64,000 bases of DNA from Apoda limacodes. Its lineage: Eukaryota; Arthropoda; Insecta; Lepidoptera; Limacodidae. Where the stretch lies: assembly GCA_946406115.1 (NCBI GenBank), contig OX291550.1, positions 28,062,722 through 28,126,721 on the forward strand, given 5' to 3'. The translations under genes and the position numbers were made by a program. Of this stretch, positions 21,390 through 32,445 are shown in pieces; position 1 is the first letter of the stretch, and each line of letters begins with the position of its first letter. The notes under the pieces were generated by a model. The model searched no databases, was not told the DNA's origin, and saw nothing but the letters and a program-made list of their open reading frames with translations.

Positions 21390-23497
21390 ACTGTAAATAT
21401 GTAATTTGTTAAACTTTAACATAATTATATTGATTTTTAGAAATTGGCGTAATTTATTTGGTGATAAAAAACTATAACTCTCGTTTGCCAATTGGTAGGT
21501 TCTGCTCTCTGTGCATAATCGATTCGTACCTTCAGGGATGCCTAACAGAGTTCCAGCTTGTGATTGAAAATAGAATGTTTGTTTACAAGTAACTTAGTAA
21601 ATAGCTTGTTCCAATTAAATTGGGAACTCAACAAATTAAATCGTAGTAAACCCGAAACATACAAACTAAGGGCTATAAGTGTTAAAGTTGAGGACGGATG
21701 TCGACTTCTTCAACTTGGTCTTTTGAAAAAAACAAAAAGTTTTATCCCCTGTATTACTCCCAGCGGATTACCTCAAAACGGTGAAACGCGTCAATCATAA
21801 TTTTCAACACAAAGGCTGAATACCAATTTTTAACAATTAAACCATCTAGGTATATGTGGCTTAATTCAACAAAAAACGGTCAACTGCTCAGACAGAATCT
21901 ACAAGCAAACAGTTCTGTTTTGTTAGGCTTATGCCATAGGTTTCCATCGCTGTTGTGGACTTACAAATGCAGACAGCTGTAGTTGACAGATCATACTGAA
22001 TTTTACTTGGCATAACTTATGTGTCAGTCACTTATAAAAACGATTGATGATTTAATTTTTGATTCCAATTTCAACAGTGAAATAATTCTTTATACCAACA
22101 AACTATTTTTATACCACCAAGGTGGCAAACAAGCATCAAGTTTCTTCTGCACTAGATGTAATTTATTAAAAAAAAAACATTAACTTCGCTGCGCTTCTGT
22201 ACTTCCCAGTTTCAAACATTTTTATTACATTTCATTTTATTTTTATTTGTGCGACTATTACTGATGACGCTTTCAATTGTTTTTATGTGCCTAATATTTG
22301 CAACTTCTTAAAATTGTCATGCAAAATTATTAATTGTTTTAGTGAAAGACACATGGGAAAGTTGTACAAAATTTTATATGATGATAGATGGTATCTAACC
22401 CTAATAACAGTAATACCTACATCTTGAGCTATGCTAAAACATATTTAGTCATAATAGGGAAAATTGTTACTCGCATTTATTTCCTGAATACATTAATTAA
22501 TGTTGTTATTAAATAAATTATAAACATACTGAGTCTATTAATTTAATGTTCGGTCTGTTCCTTATCTACTGTTTGAGCGTAGTAGTTGCCTAACCTATTT
22601 AAATTGTACAGGAAAACTCTACTTATATACATGCATAGGCAGCGATAGGTACCTAATAACTTTGTTTTCGACATTAATTTTTTTTTTTAAATATCCCTCT
22701 GTTTTTCCTTTACAAATGTATTTCCCCCTTTCCTCCCTGAATTTTGGCATTAGAGCTATTTTTAGGGTCCCGTAGACGACAACCCACTGAACATGAAACT
22801 TACAGCAAGATTTAGTAAGTTTATATATCGTATAAATGCAAGTTTCAGACTTGACATAGCTGGAACATGACTGTAACTTGCATATTATTGTTACTGCAAA
22901 CCTCATCAAAACTTAATAATTGATGTAACTGCAATAAATTAATCTTGCAGCAATATAACTCTTAAACCTATTGAGATGTTACTATTTGACATTGTTGCAA
23001 AATAGTTAATGTGATGTTAGGAGCGCAATATCGAAGCAATATATATTTTAAAACATCTTTGTATTAAATTACTGTCACTTTACTAACAAATGGTAATAAG
23101 TAATATTTTATACAAAAATAACCACAACTTTGTTTTCTCAAAATAATTAATTATTTTAGCTTCTCTACAACGTTACTAATTTTCTCATTTTGTAATTTAA
23201 TTGTAATAATAGTTAAAAAAAGATTATGCCTATTACTTTCGTGATATTGCGGAATATTTTTTAGAGTATTTGAAATATTAGAAAATACAGCATACACCAA
23301 GGATTATAGAGGCAAGTATGTATGGGCTCCGTAGCTATGTCCGCTGCCGCGCAGAAGCATTTTTGCCTTTTTTCTCTTCCCTTTTCTGAATTTCGTACCC
23401 TTAGTACGCGAGTCTAACTTGCACTTGACCTTTTTTTAAACCTTGCCCTAACAATAACGAACACAACAAAAAGATTTATTTATTTATAAAAAGTAAG
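21390..23497. other. Gene-free AT-rich stretch
   Basis: No gene is seen. A short inverted copy of the retroelement 3' motif (AAGGTGGCAAACAAGCATC) lies near 22120-22140. Near 23340-23430 a scrap (CGTACCCTTAGTACGCGAGT, CTAACTTGCACTTGACC) resembles the end of the dispersed repeat at 43.37-43.89 kb. Confidence 0.45.
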
Positions 23498-24215
23498 ATG
23501 TCGCTTAGAAATAAGCTGAATCTTTACACAACTTGCATCCGCCCAATACTAGGTTATGCTAGCGTAGTCTTTGCGTTATCCAAGCGCAATCTCCATAAAC
23601 TTCAGACCCTCCAAAACCGCTTTCTCAGAGGGACTTCGAGCTCCCTACGATTCCCCAATATTTCAAAGACCTGGCAGTCCGGTTTTTCGAGCATACAAAA
23701 AATCACCCGAATCGACTAATTGTGCAATCCACGATCCACGTATCATCCCCCCGACCGTCCTCGGCATGGTCGTAAATCTATAGTGAGGCGGCCTCGGCAC
23801 GTACTAACGGTCCCAGATGACGATCTCGCTGTCCAGATAGCGAGATTAGTCTCTGCGACCTCCCCTAATAAGGCCTTCCTTCTAACACGACGCCGACGAC
23901 GCCGACGTCCCCGGGTTTGTCGGCGCCCGGAAGGATACACGAGGCATCAAAGAGTGCCGGGGCGCTTCTCGCCCCCACTCAATCGCAAGTGCACCCGCGT
24001 AATGGGGAACTCCCCTCCTGCCGTTGACTCACCTTCGGGTTCGAGGCTCACGCCGCGCCGGTCGAAGGGACACCCCCGAGAGCGACAACCCAAGCCGAGG
24101 GCGCTATATGGGCTGAGGCTCCTTCAGAGTCTCGACCCAAAAAGCCCGGTGAAGCAGCAATGGCTGCAACAGCCAACTGCATTGTCAGTTCAGAAAAAAA
24201 AAAAGTTAAGTGGAC
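23498..24215 (+). pseudogene. Jockey-type retrotransposon: RT C-terminus and 3' UTR
   Basis: The first 60 or so codons (MSLRNKLNLYTTCIRPILGY, then ASVVFAL, LHKLQTLQNRFLRG) match the C-terminal region of jockey-like reverse transcriptases. The frame then breaks. A GC-rich 3' region follows, containing a (GACGCC)-like run near 23890, TTCGGGTTCGAGGCTCACGC and AAAAAGCCCGGTGAAGCAG, and ending in an A-run at about 24195-24206. The arginine-rich open frame across this region is a composition artefact. The same 3' end occurs inverted at 9.8-9.98 kb. Confidence 0.75.
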
Positions 24216-24337
24216 CACGGCTATGGGCGCCGGCAGGGAGGTGCCAGATGGTGCACTTGCACCTCTTGGGAATCTCGGAAACAACAGTCATTTTTTTATT
24301 CACAATAATTAGTAGACAGTAATTACACAATTCTCAT

Positions 24338-25090
24338 TTAAAAAGCAAACGATGCGTTTTGTCTGTGACCATCTATTATTTTAGTGAGTTTGCAAATGTG
24401 GTCATTCACTGAATTAATGTCAAAATCCACTTGTTGAAGCTGGTTGTAGACAGGCTCAAGCTTTGCCGAGTAAGTAGCAATAATATACAATGCCACAATA
24501 AAATTTGTGGTGGTCAAAGCAGTGCGCAGTTGGTAAGCTCTAACCTTTGTCTTAGAATTAGTGGCTTGATCTTCTGAGAGGTCTTGTAATGCTTCTACAA
24601 TTTTGGTGAAATTTTGAGCGAAAATTCGAATACTTTTGTACTTTGCAGACCATCTGGTTTCGCAAAACAAGGGAATATTTGAAATTTGTTTTTTGCCGTA
24701 AATGCTCTCTCTAAAAAAAGTTATAGTTTCCTTAATCATTCCTGCAGTATTTCTTATTTCACTCAAATTATTTAAATCATTGACAACAAGATTTAATATG
24801 TGACTACCACAGTGGAAATACTTTGTTTTGGGATATTTATCATTAATTATTTTCTGAACTCCACCGACATGTCCAGCCATCGTGGAGCAACCATCATACC
24901 TTGCCCAACCATTTTGTTGAGATCTAAACCACATGATGTCAAAAAAGATACTATAACTTCATAAATCGATGCAGCATCTAAGTTTTGAAGTGGTCTGTAC
25001 CCCAAAAATTCTTCAAGTATTACGTAACTGTGTTTCTCGGAAATAACGGTTCGAACTTCAATCGAAAACTGACTGATATCGAACTAGTCC
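24338..25090 (-). pseudogene. hAT-family (ZMYM1-like) transposase fragment, frameshifted
   Basis: Reading minus from about 25090: QFSIEVRTVISEKHSYVILE, then EFLGYRPLQNLD and CGLDLNKMVGQG. A frameshift near 24905 follows, then YDGCSTMAGHVGGVQKI, HCGSHILNLVVNDL, ETRWSAKYKS and a stop near 24338. The GQGYDG...M.G...GVQ and HC..H.LNLV blocks are typical of hAT-derived transposases related to ZMYM1-like proteins. Zinc-finger N-terminus and C-terminal dimerisation region are missing. About 250 of the expected 600 or more residues remain. It directly follows the jockey-type 3' end. Confidence 0.75.
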
Positions 25091-25619
25091 CCTTATATAT
25101 CAAAATGTAAGGAAGGTTCCAGATTCCCAAACGTTCTCGAACGTAGCTCTGTCCCTATCATCCATAATCTATGCCTCTTCCACATTTATGAACTTTCTAG
25201 TTCATTCGCGATTGACTTTGACAAGAGTCGGTCTCTTTCGCACTGATTAGAAACTGTATTGCCCTTTCTCTGTTAAGTTCATCCCATTTATGCTGGTACT
25301 ATCTCGTGTGGAGTAGCGGTACTTTAAAGGGTGCGTTCAGAGAAGTAATGGAAATCGATTATTATCGATCTCGGTACTCCTGGCCCACCAACTTAGAATT
25401 TTTAAATTTCGATCGTCGCGAACAAATAGGTGTGAGCCGTGAGGACTGGGTACCTATAAAATAAATTTATGAATTTAAAATATTCAGAAATATTATAGTC
25501 TAATAAACCGGGCTTCAGATGTTTCCGACAAAAATTTTATTTTTTTATTAACAATCATAATACGGCGAAGATTATAAGAAAACTAAAATCTGCAGCCTGG
25601 AACCTGGAAATTATTTCTG

Positions 25620-25944
25620 CCGGCGCCCATGACCACGGCGGTCCCGAGGCATACACCCCGCCTGGGAAGGAGATCTCCTCTTTGACGCCGCTCCACATTG
25701 GTGACCCCGAGCTGAACATTTGACGCTCCTTTCGCAGCAGGCCTACTCCTTCCTATCAGTTACACGGACCAGTTTTCAACCGTATGCTTCGCATCTCAGA
25801 GCTTCATCAGGAACTATCCGCAGCACTTCAGCGCTTCCTAGTTTCTGCAGCTCCTCTCCGGCGACGCAACTGTTCAGCATTTCACCACAACCTGTTGAGG
25901 ATTTTCACTCCAGCGTGGCACCTCCTGTGTACAGCATCACACCA
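25620..25944 (+). repeat. Possible LTR-retrotransposon leader/gag fragment
   Basis: Contains CACATTGGTGACCCCGAGCT, similar to the primer-binding region of some insect LTR retrotransposons. This is followed by CTTCGCATCTCAGAGCTTCA, shared with the opposite strand of 9.59-9.66 kb. Two short overlapping frames are open (25720-25966), but neither shows a conserved domain. It is interrupted at 25945 by a TIR element. Confidence 0.4.
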
Positions 25945-27669
25945 CCCAAGTAGCACATTAGCGTGAATAATATCCAAAGCCAAGCTATATTACAGTCAAA
26001 TACTGTAATTTAACTGGAATAGAGGATAAAACACGTCTGATTACTGTATTACCATGATTTCGTACACTGTTAGACGGCACAGTTGACTAATGACTGCATA
26101 ATGGACAAAAATTCAACAAATGCATTAGTGTAAAATTTGAAATCACTGTTGTCTAGACTTTGGCAACATATTAAGCTACTAGCTGTTTTAAAAGATTAAA
26201 GCATATAAATAGCTGATGAACGCAAAAAAGACACCACCCTTATAATGCCGCGAGCTGCATAAAAGAATCAAATATTACCATTGGATTTTATTCGGCGTGA
26301 ACTAATTCTATTCTAATGCGATTAAATAAGCTTGATAGTAGCTGATTAATACATAATATAGAATGTCTAAAACTGCTGTATGATGTATTAAAGCATTAAA
26401 TGACTCAATGAGCTGTAAATTGGTGTAGTTAAACTGTACTCTAATTTTTAAGCATAAAGTGAAAATAGCAGCTATTGTACAGCCTCTAAACTTATTAGAG
26501 GGTAAATATAGGGGAGTGGTGTTAAGATATCGTGATATATTTTCATAACCTCGCAATTTGTTTGGGGAATGAACGAAAGTACCAGTAGGATCACAAAATT
26601 AAGTTGTGTGTACGAAATGATATTTTATCAAGAATTTCTCATCTCTAAAATCCTCTATTCATTCCAATGTACAGCTAGCTTAATGCTTTCAGCTGTCAAA
26701 TAGAGTTTATTATCGCTGTGTGACAGAAAAGAGAATCTTTTAGGAATCGAGATTTCCTTATCCCTAACAAGCACCCTTAGACAGCCATCAAAATAATTTT
26801 ATTCCATTGTAAAGCTATAGTAATGCCTTTGGCTGTTAAATACGGTTTAATATCGCCATTATACAGAAAATAAAATGTCAAAGGTATTTAGCAAGAATTA
26901 GTGCTGGGTAGCAAATTAACGCCATTTTGAGCTGAACAGAACCGATTTATTATGACAAAAACCAAATTATGTCTCATTGATTTTCAATATATTTGTTAGT
27001 ATAAATGTAATAAATTATTTGTTATTGATAATTTATGAGTTTAAATTAAATATTTTGTGTCAATATCCATAAATAATTCGTACACCATATTTATCCTATA
27101 AAATATATTTAATAAAACATTATTATTTTCAAGGCGCGTGAAATATTTGATAATATATCCTATATACATTCACAGTAAAGTGGCATCCGCAATACAATTG
27201 ATCAACAGGTATTTGCAAAATTAATATCCCTTAACATTAAGTGAAGATGAGGACATTTAGTAAAATATGTTTTCGCCGTTGATAAACATGCACACACAAT
27301 CTGCACGAACAATTATTTGCCAAAATATATTTTGTTTTGTATTAAGCATAACGTTGTCATGCTATAAAACATGTCTTGGCTGTTTTAGAGAATGAAAGGA
27401 GCGAATCGTAGGCATTGCTGTTTTAAGGAATAAAAGGAGCTGAATAGTAGAATTTAAAAGCTGTCTAATAGCTTTCTATGCCCTAGTACAGCCCGTATAA
27501 AGCTCTCTATAGCTGTTAATAAGCCTCTGTCATGCTTAGGGCTGGTTAATTTGGGGCCCACTTTAGAATTATAACCAGTTACACAGACCTTATACAGCTA
27601 GCTTGTTCAGCTTCAAGTTTATCATTATTCTGTAGTCCGGTGACTCTACAGCTATGTGTGCTACTTGGG
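25945..27669. mobile_element. 1.7-kb non-autonomous TIR element rich in AGCTGT/ACAGCT
   Basis: Starts CCCAAGTAGCACA and ends with its exact reverse complement TGTGCTACTTGGG. The inside is AT-rich with many AGCTGT or ACAGCT hexamers. It also has an approximate duplication of about 80 bp (26655-26735 and 26802-26880, sharing ATTCCA.TGTA.AGCT and a TT.A.TATCGC block). There is no transposase frame. A clear target duplication could not be fixed, although CACC occurs near both ends. Confidence 0.6.
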
Positions 27670-30146
27670 CACCCTGTCGAGTACTCACACTCCAGCGTGT
27701 TATATAAAAAAAAAAAAATTCTCGATATAAAAAACAAATCTTTTGAACTAAAGCCAATTCTTTTTATTTAAGTGTTTTGAGTTTGGGTCAAAAAAGTTCT
27801 CAACTTGTGCTAAAAAAATATAATTTTTCTCTAAGAAATCAAATTATGATACAAGATTTTTAAGTTCTTGTGTGAAATAGTGTGAAATTTTGGGTTCAAA
27901 CAAATAAACTATTTTTACTGTAGATAAGTAGTTTTTTACTAAATCTCATGGGTCTTGCATTGAATAATTATATTCTTGAAATAAATTAGAATATACTTTT
28001 CCAACAAAACAATATTGGTTTCCTTAGATATTTTTTTCAAGAATACGATTGTCTGGGCGCAAGCAAATATTTTTGACCGCATATATGGAACGTTGTTTTC
28101 TTGACATGATGAAATTTGCTTGACTGAAGAAATCCTTTTTTACCGTGAGTGATTGTGTGTATCTATGATACGTGAAAATAGTGTAGCTCTAATTTTAAGA
28201 TCCAGAAAGGAACACGCTTGTATGGGGAAAAATAGCAGAATATTTCCTTTTATTTTTTATTGAACGATTCCTATGTATTCAATGTCTTTACTTAATGATT
28301 TACAAAACAATAGCAACATATTAAAGATAAGCTATAGACGAACAACTATTCTATGAAAAACTAAGCTTCAGACTTTCCCTTCAAAAGTTAATTATGTTAC
28401 ATATAGGTCTAATGGTTGGCACTTAGGTAAATGTAGATAAATTTATCGAACAACTTCCACTAAGACTAAACTATGCAAGAAATCGTTAAAGCTCGGAACA
28501 AGTTTCTCAGTAGTGTGAAGGTACCTGTTTGTTTCGGCTACATTCGGCCGATTTTCGCAATTTCTGTCCGAAAAGTAAATTACAATTTCTCGTTCATTGC
28601 CACCTATACACTGTTCTAAGTAGGAATTCGATAAAGAGTTATCTACTCAGAATTAGATATTACATTACATATCTAACTTTTTCAAATAGGAATTTCAATA
28701 AGAATTTAGTTATATTTTTAGATATTATTATTCTGTGATGCAGAATTTAATGTTTGTATACTTTGGTTTGTTTTTATGATGGTGCAGAGAAAGAGCTGTT
28801 CGGTTTCGGCTTCAATCGACGTTTATTCCAACACTATTCACAATGTTTCACGCTCAGCTAAAGCGGCACAGATATTTTAACTACAAACTTTGCTGCAAAC
28901 ACTGCTTGCCTAGTCACACGTGCATTGAAAATTACAGTTTGCACCAACTTTCGAGAAGGAGGAAAGAGAATCTACCTAAGTAATAATAAGTTATGTTGAC
29001 AAGTGTGCAACGCAAGATAACTTATGTCTAAAAAATTCTTTCAGTAAACTTGTTGGAGTTGAAGTTTAGCAAAATCATAATGCGCATCAATTTTCACTGT
29101 GTAAAATGAAATGCTTAAATGAAAAAGCAGTTCGCAGCGAATCACAGCGTATTCCTCACTTATTTTTGACATTCGCTAGTTAAGCACCGCTTAATTTTAA
29201 AGAGATATGTTCTAGGAATATGTATCTAGGTCCACAGTGTGCCAGTTTTCTATTAAACTGTATATTTTAAAAGTTATACAGGATTCTAGTTTTGATTAAT
29301 AAATAAATATTAAATATTTTTAAAAATATTCTTTTTATCCTCACTTCGTGTCTATGAGACATGAGTTTGCGGATTTGGAGGGTTCAGACTGGAACTGATT
29401 CAACGCCACATGGCCACAGAAAGCCAAAACTTATTAGAACTGTTTAAGCGTAAATCAATCTTGAAGACCTACCGTCCCGCCTGGTTCAGATCTTAGACTA
29501 GCGATAGTAATGTATCTGTTGATAATCCGAAACTGAAGGAAATTGCTAAATTTAACTGCCACCTCCAGAGGGACGTTAAGCTAGCTCCTTCGTATATCGC
29601 ACTACACAAGTTGGTATCGCGTTACACAACATGCTCGAACCCAGAAAAGAGCAGTCTGCTGAGTAGTCACCCGCTGGTCAAGAAACGGTTAAAAGCAGTT
29701 TTGCAATGACACCCACCACTTACCAAGCTACTAAAATTGGGATGTAGGACAGCTAGTAAATTTCCTGAACCGATATGAGTTCGACACAGAGAGCCTCTAC
29801 CAGGTGTCTCGTCATATCCCTACTCCTCATGTCGGGTAGAACAATTCATAATCTAACTTTACTGAATATCATTCCAAATCATTTTGAAGTCCAAGACGAT
29901 CATCTGATTTATTAACCAGTTTGGATCTCTATAATAACTCTTCAACTTACAGACGGTCGAGATGGAGACTTAGCAAATTTGGATAAACAAACTCATCACT
30001 CTAAGCAAGTCCCGACGGTCCGAAAAAACTACAAAACTGTTAATCACTACAAGAAATAAGGTCAAAGAAGCATCTCGGACAGTTATATCAGGCTAGATTC
30101 GTAACTTATTTAAAATTGAAAACCATTACGGCATCCCATGGTAGTG
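27670..30146. other. Gene-free stretch with diverged repeat remains
   Basis: 27.7-29.1 kb is AT-rich with no coding signal. 29210-29290 matches the inside of the fold-back element at 16.83-16.92 kb. 29360-30110 is less AT-rich and looks like decayed coding sequence (a frame near 29550-29700 reads HLQRDVKLAPSYIALHKLVS), but it is full of stops and I do not recognise it. Confidence 0.35.
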
Positions 30147-30779
30147 TTAGGGCGGCCGTAAACAGTGATTTGACTTAGTACAACAGGTAGGTACGTATGT
30201 TTATGGTTATGTTACGTACCAGTGCACGTGAGAATTGCAGAATTCGGTTTTATTATCGTCCGTCACTAGTGACACCATGGCTTCAACTGAACGTCGCTGC
30301 CAATAGGTTTAAATTGATCGTGTGCGGTGCAGATTGGATCAAGCTTCCAACGTCATACCGATTGGACGATAGGCAGCATTATGTTAGTTACTACCTGGAA
30401 TTAAACCGGGTAATGAAAGACGTGTAAGAAAAAAACGGGTGCGTCGCGGTACGTACCGCAAAAGTGAGAACTGAGACCGAGAGAGGCAGCGGCTGTACGC
30501 GCGCGCCTATCCGCCCCTCTTCCCCTTCCTCGCCGCGCTTCCCCCTTGATCGCCCGTACGGACGTACGTTCAACGAAATAGGTCCCCAACCAAGCGCGCG
30601 CAATAAAGTTCGCACTTTAAAAGATTCTGGTCTTACTCAAATTTTTGTTTGCTTTGTTTGTTTTCATATGATTGACATTTCGGATTCTATAACCGTTTCT
30701 TATACAGTGCCTCAGAGTAGTTGCTCCTTTCGCTATACCATAGGGTTACCATATTACACAACCATGTGCCATTCCTAAC
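30147..30779 (+). other. CpG-rich block, candidate solo LTR
   Basis: It begins TGTTAGGGCGGCCG and ends near CCTAACCCA, a possible short inverted pair. It carries a strongly CpG-rich core (GTACGCGCGCGCCTATCCGC, TACGGACGTACG), followed by an AATAAA at about 30602 and a T-rich stretch. That order resembles U3-R-U5 of an LTR. No second LTR, primer-binding site or target duplication was found. A CpG-island promoter is an alternative. The overlapping open frames on both strands follow from the composition. Confidence 0.35.
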
Positions 30780-31379
30780 CCAATCTTAGCTGAAACTGTT
30801 GACGTTAACATTGACATTGAAGTAAACAAATAAGATTTTAAAATTCATATATTGCATTACGTCAAGATCAATATGTTACCCACAACAAAACAAAAACACT
30901 AAGTTTAACAATGCCATGATAATTATGATATATTAAAACCTTCTTAACTACACTATATTTACAAATACTTTTCTATGTACATATAAGAAAAAACAACATC
31001 AAACCATCATAATATGATTATTTTTTGAACTAACTAGTAACACAGATATGCCTGGAAACAAAGAGTTAATTGCTAAAATCCAACAAATTCTCCTACTGTT
31101 ATATAAAAAATAACTAAGTTTAATTTAACTTCTAATTATCTATTTTATATTACAAAATAATTTATTGTATTAAATGTTTTGCTATTGCCTTTAAAATAAT
31201 TACTACAACTGTGAATAAAGCAGTTCAGTGTTAATTGGCCAAAGCCAGTTCAGCACAATGCCTCTATACAGCTTTAATATATGAAAAAATTACATATACC
31301 TATGTATCGTAACCACCCCTTTAAAAACATTTCCAGCTGTTGAACATTTGTAATCATCTGAATGTCTTTAACGTGGTGT

Positions 31380-31930
31380 CTTAAGTGTGAGAATGAATTC
31401 CCTGCAGATGGCCAGCAGTGCGATGGTAGAAAGTAGCCGTGGGCATCATTTATAATAATTCCTCAGAACACATCCTTTTGTAAAAGCGGTAGAACACGCA
31501 AGCGAGTTTGGGATCGTCAACAATGGTCACAGCCCGTTGTTGAACCGAGTCAAGTTCGTGTTCTATGTATCTTAGAAGCTGTGTGTTGATCACACGCTCT
31601 ATTTCCTGGTGGTAATAGCGGTAGGCCTATAATTCGAGTCGAGAAAGCAACGCCTGCCGGACTACCCGCTGTCTTGTAGAGATTTTCGGCATGGTGTTAC
31701 CGCACTATGCTATAGTAGGTGATTCAGCGCCTTCGTCGTTGATATTCGAGTTAGAGGCAAAGAGACTGCCCAGTAGATTAGCCCAGTCTCTTTTGCACTA
31801 TGGACTAAGTCACCCTCGGTCTTTCGCAGTGGTGATAACGACGACTGGCAAAAGTTTCCTTCAGCAGCTTCAGTGACCAGAAAGCACGACTCGCAGAGGA
31901 ATAGCTCACAAGTCCCCTATTTGCCTATTC
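31380..31930 (-). pseudogene. Decayed non-LTR retrotransposon fragment
   Basis: The reverse strand carries pieces of the same family as 2.5-3.5 kb: GATGGCCAGCAGTGCGATGG with GCCGTGGGCATCAT (C-terminal block), TATCTTAGAAGCTGTGTGTT with GATCACACGCT, and GGTAATAGCGGTAGGCCTAT with AATTCGA. These match 2930-3015 at DNA level in the same orientation. A final part (GACTGCCCAGTAG) matches 3292-3304. No long frame survives. Confidence 0.7.
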
Positions 31931-32244
31931 TGCCACTCCTATGCCCCATCTTAATTTATTCATTTTTCTTTAATCACTATGAGGCTTTAAAATTACGATT
32001 CTTAAATATTAACAAAGAAAAAATGATTCAGTTATATACACCTGGCAAAAAGTTATAAGTTATATACATGGAAATAAAATTGATAACATATTTCTTGTAG
32101 TCAGATAAATAAAGCTTTTTAAACATTAACTAATCCATTTTAATAGTTATATGTACAATTTACAACCTAATGCTCAATTTACAAAAATAAAATCAGTTTA
32201 TATCTTAATATAGGTAATACATTTAAAATAACAATCCCTATTAA

Positions 32245-32445
32245 CTACTTCTTTAATCCACGAATCCGTAACTCCATTTCCAAATAGGCTTTCATAGAAG
32301 GATCATCCACAGACTTCATGATTTTATCAACTACTTCTGGCCCAGCATCTTTCATCTTAGCACATAGAGTTTCAGCCCACACAATGAATACACAGTTAGC
32401 GCACCCTGTTCTACAGCATGCTGTTGGTGGATCATCAATTGATGC
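32245..32445 (-). CDS. OXLD1: OXLD1-like exon 3 (conserved Cys domain)
   Basis: 66 codons plus TAG/TAA-type stop. Preceded on the minus strand by the strong acceptor TTTCTGTTTCAG. Contains the four-cysteine CC-x3-C-x2-C signature that defines the family, so this exon is the best supported part of the gene. Confidence 0.85.
   Translation of the reverse strand, partial: ASIDDPPTACCRTGCANCVFIVWAETLCAKMKDAGPEVVDKIMKSVDDPSMKAYLEMELRIRGLKK

Noticed and set aside
23720..24322. 200-residue arginine/proline-rich protein on the plus strand, with antisense frames
   Set aside because: It is the GC-rich 3' untranslated region of a jockey-type element; the same DNA recurs inverted at 9.8-9.98 kb.
30391..30778. 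Several overlapping open frames on both strands
   Set aside because: They come from the CpG-rich composition of one block; no conserved motif or splice support.
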